Positions 1 to 11,300 of a stretch of DNA of 64,000 bases are shown here, in pieces. Origin of the DNA: Myotis daubentonii (taxonomy: Eukaryota > Chordata > Mammalia > Chiroptera > Vespertilionidae); NCBI RefSeq assembly GCF_963259705.1, contig NC_081840.1, forward strand, positions 145,673,549 through 145,737,548, read 5' to 3'. The notes beneath the pieces were generated by a model, which was given only the letters and a program-made list of their open reading frames with translations, did not search any database and was not told the origin of the DNA. A program made the translations under genes and the position numbers. The stretch's first letter is position 1. Every line of letters begins with the position of its first letter.

Positions 1-44
<44 letters not shown>

Positions 45-46
45 TT
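1..46 (-). repeat. (TTTC)n microsatellite = decayed retrocopy poly(A) tail
   Basis: Pure TCTT/GAAA repeat at the window edge. It sits about 20 bases beyond the AATAAA at 65-70 (minus strand) of the SNRPC retrocopy, where the poly(A) tail should be. It is probably an A-tail that mutated and expanded. The left end is outside the window. Confidence 0.8.
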
Positions 47-262
47 ATGAAAAGAGTTGACAATTTTATTTTCACGTTTCACAATACAAATGAAAATTGC
101 TTTTTTTGGTCCCACTACTCCCCTCAAAAACTATTCTCTCTTTGGAAGAGGGAGTGAATTTTCCTTGTCTGCTGTTAGAAAACACCCAGAGTCACAGCAC
201 CTAGATCTCCTGTGAAGTAGAACAGTAACAGAAGCCTGATAGAAAGAGGCTCCCCTTTCTCC

Positions 263-712
263 TTATCCGTCTGGTCGAGTCATTCCAGGCCGAGTGGGCA
301 CCATCATGGGACGGGTGGGAGGTCTCATCACTGGGGGCCCAGGCATCATTGGCATGTCCCCTCCCATAGGAGGCCTCGTTCCAGGAGCAGGTCCCATCAT
401 TGGCATCATGGGAGGGCCCCCCATATGGGGTGCTGGCATCATACCGGGGAGAGGTGGACCCGGAAGACTCTGGGGAGGTGGGATCATCGCCCCTGCAGGA
501 GCGGGAGCTGAGAATGGAGTAGGAGGTATCTTTCCTTGCTGAAATGCTGCAGTTGTTTTGTCAGTCAGGCTCTGAGCCTGCTCTTCCATCCATTTCTGAT
601 AGTAGTCTTCCACATTCTTGTTGTGTTTCCTACCACTGCAGTGTGTCTTTCTCACAGATGGAGAGCCATGGGTGAGGTATGTATCGCAGTAGTCACAATA
701 AAACTTCGGCAT
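263..712 (-). pseudogene. SNRPC: SNRPC (U1 snRNP protein C) retrocopy with an open frame
   Basis: Intronless copy of U1-C, the zinc-finger protein that stabilises U1 snRNA pairing with 5' splice sites. The frame is open for 149 residues from ATG to TAA. The U1-type zinc finger is complete (C6, C9, H24, H30; starts [15 protein letters not shown]), followed by [10 protein letters not shown] and the Pro/Met/Gly-rich tail ending in TRPGMTRPD. The known protein is 159 residues; about 10 are missing from the Pro-Met repeats. It has the marks of a processed copy: no introns, a 3' UTR-like stretch with AATAAA (minus strand, 65-70), then an A-rich tail now expanded to a (GAAA)n microsatellite at 1-46. 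It lies antisense in an ARHGEF38 intron with no promoter of its own visible. Whether it is expressed is unknown, so it is filed as a retropseudogene despite the open frame. Confidence 0.88.
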
Positions 713-1029
713 GTTGTTCTGCAGGCCGTTGGCACTCCGTTCCAGACTCTCTTTCTTTTATTGCCAGCAAAATGACAGGTGAATCATTTATGCAGTCTGG
801 GCAGTCACAGGCTGGAGGTCACCCCCTCCCTCCACATGCTGGCACTGGGATTAGAAAGAGGGGGAAGGGGAAGGCCTGGAAGGAGGTGATCCCAACGCCG
901 GAAAAATGATTGGATCCTTCTTTAACTTGGCTAGGTACCTGTCCGTCTCCCTGCTCCTGCAGGGAGGAAGGAAGTCCATTGATAGCAGCGCTGGCTGTTC
1001 CATGACCGGATTGTTTCCTCTCTCCGCAG

Positions 1030-1341
1030 GCAGCTCACTTACAGAAGCTCGTCCTGACGCCCCTGTCAGCCCTGCTGTCCCTGTTCCCAGGGCCTCAGAA
1101 ACTCATCCAGAAACGCTATGACAAGCTGCTGGACTACAACAGCTACCTGCAGCGGGCAGCAGGGGAGGAGTCAGACTTGGCCAAAAAGGAGTACGAGGCC
1201 CTCAACGCCCAGCTTGTGGAGGAGCTCCAGGTGTTCAACCAGGCCGCACGCAAGATTCTGTTGAACTGTCTGTGCAGTTTCATCACCCTCCTCCGGGACC
1301 TGACGCTGGTGAGGCAGCAGCTGTATTCCACGGTGGTGCCG
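1030..1341 (+). CDS. ARHGEF38: ARHGEF38 exon: end of BAR region
   Basis: The acceptor is ctctccgcag and the donor is CCG|gtaagc. The exon has 104 codons in phase 0. The protein is amphipathic helix (KLIQKRYDKLLDYNSYLQRA, then EYEALNAQLVEELQVFNQAA), as expected for a BAR coiled-coil arm. It ends in LYSTVVP and reads on into the exon at 5622. Confidence 0.93.
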
Positions 1342-1807
1342 GTAAGCACAGCACCAGCACCTGGCCACCTTGGTCTGGGCACCTATTGGAGACAATGTCC
1401 GTGCAAAACAGCCCTGTCCATAGCTTGCACCGGTGTGGTGCGTGCGAGTGCGTGCGCGTGCGTGTGCGTGCCTGTGTGGTTTTCCATAGGAAGCTGAAAG
1501 AGAGTTTCCTAGTTTGGGTTTGCTATGACTTAGACACGTGCAGTTTTCGTGTTGGAGATTCCTTTTCAAACGCCAACCCACGTTCAGCTATTGCAGGTGA
1601 CACCCATGTCACTCCACCTGCCTGATGCTATGATGTAGCTTCTCAGTTCATATTTTGCCTTCCCTTCCCATGCAATAGTTTTTCAGTGTTAACCATGACT
1701 AAGATGAAGATCCAAAAGCAGGCCATCTATCTCAGTGGAATGACAGAGGTAGGATAATTGTTAAACCAGTCTTCATTTTGCTTTGCTCCAAAGAAGAGAA
1801 GACTGGG

Positions 1808-1864
<57 letters not shown>

Positions 1865-4800
1865 TGTGTGAAAATATGTGTGTATATCTCATTTAGCCTT
1901 CCATTAGAATATGGTTTTATGACTATTTTCTGAATAGGAAGAAAGATATTTGCATCTTAATATCAACTTGGAAAATCAACTTGGTTTCCTGGCCCTTAAT
2001 TTCACATGTATTAGTTCTCATTCAGCTGGTGAGGTATTTAATGGACATTTGTAGGAAAATTAATTGTCCCTACTTTATTTTTTATTGGGTACCTAATTAA
2101 CTTATCCTTTGAATTAAATTATATTGAATAATCAGGTGTTACACTTACATGGTTCAAAAGGCAAAACTATGTAAAATATATAAGCAGTTGCACACTCACT
2201 CCTGTCCCCTAACCATCCCACCTCCTGCTCCCACCCCATGATTATTAGTTTATCTTTATTCACTTAGGGCTCCTTTGAGTCATTAAAAGTACATTTGCAT
2301 ATATATTGTTATTCCCTACACAAAACTAGCATGTCATAGCACCTTTCTGCAATTTGCTTTTTTTTAAAAAATGAGTAGTTATTGTTGAAAGTATTACTTA
2401 TGTCTCCTTTTCCCCCCATTGACCTTTCCCCACCCACTCCCGCTCCCCTTGCAACTTGCTTTTTAACATCCTGAAAGGCATCCATGTCCACACACAGAGA
2501 GCTGCCTCATTCCTTTTATAGTTTTACTAGAGGTTCAGAGCACGATTAAATCGTGCGTGGTTAAGATCCCTAAGCCTAGCTGCAATCAGGGCCATGTCCA
2601 CCGCCCAGCGTCACTCCTCCACTTCTGTGGCCTCTGCCCCATGAACCTCCACACTCACAGCCCCTGCCCTGCAAGACTCCTCGGACTCAGCTGCCCATGC
2701 CCTGCAACACTCCTCTGCCTTAGCCTCCCCGTGAAGCTCCACGCTCACAGCCCCTGCCCTGCAAGGCTCCTCGGACTCAGCTGCCCATGCCCTGCAACAC
2801 TCCTCTGCCTTAGCCTCCCCGTGAAGCTCCACGCTCACAGCCCCTGCCCTGCAAGGCTCCTTGGCCTCTGCTGCCGCTGCAACTCTCCTCCACCTTAGCC
2901 ACCCCGGGAAGCTCAATGCTAACAGTTTCCATCCTGCAAGGCTCCTTGGCCTCAGCCGCCGCCTCAATCACCTCCCTGTGAAGCTCCATACTCACAGCCC
3001 CACCCTGCTCCTCTGCCTCAGCCTCCACCGCCCCCACCCCATGACACTCCTCTGCCTCACTGCCCTGCAAAGCTCCATGCTCACAGCCCCCCGCCCCTCG
3101 AGGCTCCTCAGCCTCCACGGCCTGCCCTGCTATGCCATGAGAGCCAGACCGGTCCTTTGGTTATTTGGGCCCACAGCTCCCTCCTCTCGCTGCTGTGCCA
3201 TGGGCAGCCGGGGGCCCACAGCTCCCATTCCCTCAACTCCCTAGCCTGCTGTTTGGTCGTCCATCTGGTTGTGATAGCACCTGACTTTTTATATATATAC
3301 TAGAGGCCTGGTGCACGAAAATTTGTGCACTCGGGTGGGGGGGGGGATCCCTCAGCCCAGCCTGTGCACTCTCGCAGTCTGGGACCCCTCAGGGGATGAC
3401 CACCTGATGGCTTAGGCCCGCTCTCCGGGGGATTGGGCCTAAAATGGCAATCAGACATCTCTCTGGCAGCCCGGCAGCCCCCGGGGGATGTCCACTTGCC
3501 AGTGGGGAGCAGGCCTAAACTGCAGTTGGACATCCTTAGCGCTGCTGAGGAGGCAGGAGAGGCTCCCACTACCACCACTGTACTGGCAGCCATCAGCCTG
3601 GCTTGTGGCTGAGCAGAGCTCCTCCCATGTGAGAGTGCCCTAACCACCAGAGGGCAGCTCCTTCATTGAGCATCTGCCCCCTGGTGGTCAGTGTGTGTCA
3701 TAGTGATCAGTCATTTCCAGTCATTCTGCTGTTAGGGTCAGTTTGCATATTACCCTTTTACTATATAGGATAGAGGCCTGGTGAATGGGTGGGGGCCAGC
3801 TGGTTTGCCCTGAAGGGTGTCCTGGATCAGGGTGGGGGTCCCGCTTGGGTGCCTGGCCAGCCTGGATGAGGGGATGATGGCTGTTTGCAGCTGGTCGCAC
3901 CACCTTCAGGGTGGGGGTCCCCACTGGGGTGCCTGGCCAGTCTGGATGAGGGGCTGAGGGCAGTTTTCAGGCTGGCGGGTGACTGACGCTCCCAACCTCT
4001 CCTTTTTTTCTTTCTTTTTTTTTAATTCTGGGATTTATTTACCTTCTATGGCTGTCACTGGAACTGAGAGCCGGCTTTAGCTCTGAGGCTCAGCTCCAGC
4101 TCTGAGACCTCGGCTGCTAAAAATAGGTATCTGGGTTTGTTTGGCTTCTATAATTGAAAAACTGTTGCAGCTCCATCTCTGAGGCCCAGCTGGCTGAAAG
4201 CAGGTTTCTGGGTTTGTTTAGCTTCTATAATTGCAACATTGTTTCTTAGAGTGCAGCTCAGAGGCCGGCAGCGACAGGCGGGGAACCTTGACTTCCTCCA
4301 TCACTGGAGCAAACAAGCCTCCTGTTCGCTTCAGCTGCCTGGCTGCTGGCCGCCATCTTGGTTGGCAGTTAATTTGCATATCGCCCTGATTAGCCAATTG
4401 GAAGCGTGTTGGAGGTACGATTAATAACCATGTTTGTCTATTATTAGATAGGATTAGGACACTGGTCTACTGCATAGCTGTAAAATAGTATAGTACCACC
4501 CCCCTGTTTTGAGGTTAAAAACTTTATTGAGGTATCATTGACATACCATAAAGTCCACCTACTTAAAATATGCAATATTTTTTTTTGGTATATTCACAGG
4601 AGTTGTGCAACCATCACCACAGTCAATTTTAGAACATTGTCATCACACCCAAAAAAAACTCTGAGCCATTAGTGGTGACTCTACCTTTCCCCCTAACTTC
4701 CCCAGCCCTGAGTGACCACCAATCTCTTTTCTGTATCTACAGAAATGGGCATTTGATATAAGCAGAATTATTCAATATGTGGGTTTTTGTTTTTTGGGGT

Positions 4801-7800
4801 TTTTTTTGTGACTGGCTCTCACACTCAGCATATTTTCAAGGTCCATCCATGTTTTAATGTGTTTCTGTACTTAATTCTTTGTATTGCCCCCAAATACTCC
4901 ATAATATGGATAAGTCACATTTTATTTAACCATTTATCAGTTGAACATTTGGGTTATTTCCACTTTTGGGCTATTCTGCATAGTGCCACTATAAATATTC
5001 AAGATCCCTCTGTCACTCTTCTCTCTGACATTTCAACATGGCCTTTTCATATAATAGCATAGCACAGCTGGACTTCCATGGTGATGAAAGTCTCCCAAGA
5101 GTGAGTGTCCCAAAAGAACCCAGTAGACATTATATGGTCTTTTTTAGCCAAATCTTGAAAGTCAGAATCTTTTCCATCATTCTATTCATTTCAACATTCT
5201 ACTCATTGAGGTGATCATAAAGGCCTACCTAGTTTTGATGGGAAGCATGTGAAAATATTTGCTGATCTGTTTTAAAACCATGTAGGCTCTTTCCACTTCC
5301 CACTATCCAACCCAACACATTGAATGTGACTACTGCCATCAATTCCTGAGCCTTTTCCTCAAAACTTTATTGCTATTTTTTTCTTCTGTTCTCCTTTTAT
5401 TAGGCTTGAATCTTTAAAAAAAAAATTATCCCTATCATTTTAATGGGATTTATGGAGATAGAAAATTAGGCCATTTTTTTTTCTGATTCTAATGTTGACC
5501 TAATTTTTCACTGTGGAACTCCCCTGTACTTTCTCAACTGTTCTTCACAGCTCTACTAAACTCAGTACCTAACTGGTTAAGTAGTTGTCTTGGAACAATG
5601 TCATCTTATTTCTGCCTATAGGTACCATTGTTGGTTTCAAACATCTCTGAAATGCAGAACAGAGTACTAGAAGAGGTTCAAAATCTGAATTTCATAAAGG
5701 ACAACAGTGCCACCTTTATTGAGAGAAAACTTAGTTTCGAAAAGAAGAAGCCTGTGCAAATTCCGGTGAGTTTTGTAACATTCATGCCAATGATGACTAT
5801 CACTTCTTTTCCTTGTTTAAACCACAATTTATATTATTTTCCACATCACTTATCTCATTCTAATATCCTGTCATTTACACTTATTTTATGCTGACACTTT
5901 TGTCTCTTTTTACCCTCTACACTATGAACTCTAAGTGTATAGATTTTATGTTTTGTACATGATGTATTTATTCCAAGCAACTAAAATGGTGTCTGATATA
6001 AGATAGATATTTTATGAGTATCTGTTGAATAAATATTAGAATTTTATAGAACTAAATTGTATAGTTCAAACCTTTCACTTTTTCTAAATAAGGAATCCCA
6101 GGCTGCAGAGATGAAGTGGCCTTTTCAAAGTCACTTAGTGGCAGAGCTGGGATGGGGCTAGTTCTCTTGACCCCTGCCTAGTTTACTGGTATTATTTCCC
6201 AGAAAAAGACATACACATCTACAATTTACTTAATTAAATATGTATCAAGTGCTTAATATGCAAGGACATGTCTACAGTGTGACAAAGAGCTAAAAATGCG
6301 TTCACCGTAAGAGAGGGATTAGAACCTCTGCCTTCTTATTGTCTTTGAATTTTCTTTCTTTTCTACAATACTGCCCTCATGTGCTAGCTAGAGATTTTTT
6401 CACTGTATAACTCAGCTGGATACTTCACAATAATAGCCCAATCTATGCCTCAGCACTGAAATAATCCCAGATCCATGTATGGCTTCAACATTTTAAAAAA
6501 TTCCAGAGGAGAAGTGTTTATCAACCCAGTGAGGATTTTAGAACACAGCTGTCTAAACCAGAATTCCTCCTTACCTCTCCCAGCCAGAAGTGCCACGTCA
6601 AACTGACACTCACCGCTCCAGACTTCTGTCCACATACACTACAGAGGAACTCTACCAAGCGAAGCGCAAATGCAATGCTACACAAGAACATGACATCAAT
6701 CTTCTGGAAGGGGAGTTGGTGGCTGTGATGGAGCAGAAAGATCCATTGGGGAGTACGAGCAGGTGGCTTGTTGACACAGGAAGTAAGTGATTTGCTGAAG
6801 ATGCACAGAACTATCACCGCTCCTCTGGTTGAGTCTTTCGGGGACCTCTGTGTGCTTCCCTAAACACAAATGTTTGGAAACTGTATACGAATGACCTTGT
6901 TTCTTCTTTCTTTTTACTCCTGTCTAGTTATTAAAGGATATGTGTACTCTTCCTTCCTAAAACCCTACAATCCGGCCAAAGCGCAGAAGGTGGGTGCTGA
7001 GAACAGGTCCTGTGATGATGACTTTGATAACATCAGCCTCTTTGTGTCTTCGCGGCCAACTAGGGACAGTGTCACAAGCACCCCAGAAGGTAGCATAAGT
7101 GACAGCAGCTCCTCTCTGAGTGGCACATGTGGAAAGTTTGAAACAAACGGCACTGATGTTGACAGCTTTCAAGAGGTAGACGAGCAGGTAAGAGTTTCAA
7201 CCTTGATGTAAAGACACGTGGCTGTTCAAATGATGAAAGATGTTCTCACTGATGGCTCTCTTTCTTACTGTAAGACTTGGTGGAAGAGCATCAGCTTTGA
7301 CGTCAAGACCTGTTAGTAACTCTATTAGCGCTTACTCTCTGTGCAAGTGTTTGCAGGGAATTCCCTCTCTAAGTCTGTTTCCTCAAATGCAGGCATAAGG
7401 ACATTAATTCCTATTTTGCAGAGTTGATGTGAGGATCAGGGATAATGTGGATGTGTAAAGTACCAGGCATGGAGTGGCACTCAGTAAGTAGTGGTGCTAC
7501 CTTTACCCTGCTGTGATGTACATAGGGTGAAGGTGGTCTTCTTATACTCCCCCCATCAGAGGAAAACAGCTCCTACTGAACAGATTGCCACCACCAGTAG
7601 CCTCTGGAAAACTGTTCCTAATTCTTCTGAGGGCAATGTCTGCATTGAGTTATCTATGAACTGGCCATTTTTAATCTTGTAAAATGACATATAACATATA
7701 ATGACATTTTTTAAGAGCTACTTTTCCCTCAATGCATCAATGCAAAGGCGATTGGGATGATTCTTTTGCAAATGGTTAGTTAACTATAATGTAGAGTTCC

Positions 7801-8274
7801 TTTATTCTACTTCAGAAAGTTTTAATATATTTAACTTTATGTCCCCAAGTGGTGATCAACTACCCAATTACCTGGTTATTTTTTTAAGTTGCTTTTTTTT
7901 AGTGGCTTTTTATTAATTAACTAGAGGCCCAGTGCACAAAATTTGTGCACGGGCGGGGGTGGAGGGGTGGGATATCCTTCAGCCCAACCTGCATCCTCTC
8001 CAATCTGGGACAACCCTCTCACAATCCGGGACTGCTGGCTCCTAATCACTTGTCTGCCTGCCTGCCTGCCAGCCTGATCACCCCCTAACTGCTCCCCTGC
8101 CAGCCCGATCGCCCCCAACTGCCCTCCCCTGCCAGCCATCTTGTGGCAGCCATCTTGTGATGATGTGAGGGCGCTGCAGGAGGGTGTGAGGACCACCTAG
8201 GTTTTTATTAGTATAGATTTTGTTTTGTATAAAGGTAATACATGCTATTTGTGAAAAGTTTAAAAAGTAGAAAG

Positions 8275-8320
<46 letters not shown>

Positions 8321-11300
8321 TATATATATTATATATATTAATTCCTTCCCCAGTTATACTCTGATTCGGAGGCAATATTCAGATTATCTTTTCAGACATT
8401 GTGCGTATACAAACACATATTTATATGAGTGAAAACATGCATGTGTTAAATAATCTTTTTTTACTTAACAATGTACCTTAGGCAACAGCAGTTAAATATC
8501 TACCTCCTTTTTTAATAAATTGATTTTATAAAGTGATTGAAAAGTCGGAGTAAATTGCATCATCTTTGTGAACAGTGAAAATACACTGTTTATTGTAATG
8601 TGCACATTTGAGGTAACCTACAAGGCAATTTTTTGTGTGACTAGACTTTTGTTCTTGATTTTATTTTATTATCAGGAATATCAACTGAAACCTGTACTGC
8701 CTTAATTGGATGACACTTGGGGTCAGCATTTCTTTCCCTATCCTTTCATACCATGGCAGCAACACTTGCCTTGCTCTCTTCCAGAATTGCAACAGCACAT
8801 TGTCAAGGGAGGTTATCAGCTGTAATCTAGCCTTATTGGTGGTTGTAGTGGATCCTGGCAAGAAAGACAGATGGATGGGTGGCCTTGGCCTCTGATATTC
8901 AGGGGATTCAGTGGGGCCTAAAAATCAGTTCAAAACAGGCAAGTTCTGATTGACTTAAGACTTTATTGGCTGTGTGATTTTTACACCAAAGCTGTTTTTA
9001 ACCTGGAAGAACTCAAAGAATAAAAGGGTTCTGTGAATGGGATTTGGGAGGTTTTATGAATTTTCTCAAATATGTTCCAAATTGTCTGCTTATGTATATA
9101 ACTATGGTAAAAGAAGTCCACATCTTTCACTGGATTTTCAAAGGGAAATTCTATTGAAAAAGGTAGAAACCGTTGCTCTGGAAGCTTAACATATTTATCA
9201 ATTCTTCCACCCAATCAAGAAAAAATTGTTGGGTAAAGAGCTTCCAGCATTTTCTACAATGGTTATAGTGGTTCAGGAGTCTTAAGGTAGGGTGAAAATT
9301 CTTGCTACCTATAATGAGAAACTTTTGTTAATGAAAGAGAATGCCTCTAGATGAGACACTAAACAGGTGTAACTAGGAAGTATTGTCAATCTACATATTG
9401 GGGACTCAGTATCAACTCATTCAGAATCTTATATGCACACCACAGGCAGAAAGCAGGGGCTTTCTCTGAATGTTTTAGAAGCTCTCCTAATTTATGATCC
9501 AGAGACATAGAATAATGGGGATGAACCAATGTATAGTCACAAATTGGTAGGACTGATTTATAGTAAGGGACTTAATTTTTTAACTTCTTCTTTGCTCTCT
9601 ACTTTATGCTATATCAAAAAGCATAAAAGCAGTAAAAAATATGCCTTCCCATTATAATGTATTCCCCCCTTTTGCTCATCAAATAGTAACAGCATGATAT
9701 ATATTAATTTTCTATGATGCATAACAAATTATCACAAAATAGGTAGCTTAAAACAACATACATTTATTAGCTCACCATTTCCATGGTTAGGAATCCAGGC
9801 ACAGCTTAGCTGGGGGCTCTGCTTAGCATCTCACAGAGCTGCAGCCTAGACTTTGGCTGGTCTGTGCTCTTTTTGAAACTTCAGGTTCCCTTCCACGTTT
9901 GTGGTTGCTGGGTGAATTCAGTGCCAGTAGGACTGAGGCCTCTCTTTCCTTGCTGGTCATCAGCCAAAGGCCATGAGGCCGCTCAGCACTGAGAGGCTGC
10001 TCTCAGAAATGTGTATGTGGTGATCTCTAAGCGGCTCACAGCATGGCTGTCTGCTTCTTCAAGGCCAGCAGGTGAGCATCTTTCTGGTTTCCACTCTCTC
10101 ATCAAGTCAGGCTATTCAAGATAAGCTGTGACTAACTCAAAGTCAATTTATTAGGCACTTCTGCAAAATCCCTTCCATATAACATAACCACAGGAATGCC
10201 CATCACATTCACAACTACCACAGTCTCTAAGATGCCTTGTGTGGCAAGCAGGATGCCAGACTATTGTGATGCAATCTTTGGTACTTCTCAAAAGGACTGG
10301 GTTTAAATAATAGCTAAAATCCAATTTTGGTGGGAATTTCAATGTCTGAGAATAAGTGCACTCCCCCCCCCCCCACATATATTATGCTGAGGATGTAATT
10401 TTTGACTTATTAGAAGTTAGTTGTTTTTGCTGCTAATTCTAAATTCATTGTCTGGCCCTCCGTCCTTACATTTTCAGCTACTTATAATAAGAATAATAAT
10501 GCTATATATGTAGTATATTATTGTTTAGGAAATGCTTCAAAAGTCAGCAGGCTGGAGCTTAATGTATTTAAGTAGTCATTAAAATGATGCTTTAGAAAGT
10601 TTTAATGACATGAAAAGATTTTTTACTATATTTTCAAGTGAAAAAACAGATTGCAAAAATTATGTGTACTCTAATTGTATGTTTATTAGCACTTCAGGTG
10701 GGTAGGTAGAAAAAAAGATAAATGACGAAGAAAGGAAGGAGGGATGCAAGCAAGGAAAGCAAGGTGTTAATAGCAGTTGGATGATTTCTTTTCTTTTTTG
10801 CTTACCTTTATTTAAAATTGTTTTTTATTAATAAAAATTACTTGTGTAATAATCATACGTAACTAGGGGGCCAGTGCATGATTTCGGGTGCCTTGAAAGG
10901 AACTGTTGGCCACAAGGCTGCAGTGGGCACAAGGGCGGTTCTCGGCCCATTCTCCACACCCCCGCCCAACCCCTCCCACCACGGCCTCCTGGCCCCCTGT
11001 CTGCTGGCAGCTCCACTCCAGCCGCCACTCCCATGCGCTGACGGCGCCAGCCCCGCTCGCACCCACTGACAGCATGGAGTGATTGGGGCCAGTGCTGTCA
11101 CTGGGTGCAAGCAGCGGCTCTGGTGCCAGCAGCAGGTGCGAGAGGTGGCTGCCCGCCCCGATCGCCCCTCAGGAGCAGGGGGAGGTAGAGAAGCCCTGAG
11201 AGGTGATTGGGGCCAGTAGCTGCCGCTCACACCCACTGATGGTGATGAGCGATCGGGGCCAGTGCCAGGCACCAGCAGCGGGTGCGAGCAGCAGCTCCAG

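Noticed and set aside
1687..1748. Exon-like stretch (tttttcag ... gacagag|gtagga) between two ARHGEF38 exons
   Set aside because: The upstream exon ends in phase 0, and this stretch would then read TGT TAA, a stop. Skipping it joins 1341 to 5622 in perfect frame, so it is at most a cryptic exon.
2557..3244. Long ORFs on both strands (113-127 codons)
   Set aside because: They come from a 90-bp GC-rich tandem repeat inside a Helitron. Opposite-strand frames are open alike and there is no family match.
8661..9214. Short ORFs in the ARHGEF38 intron
   Set aside because: No domain, no splice logic and no codon bias; typical chance frames in AT-rich DNA.
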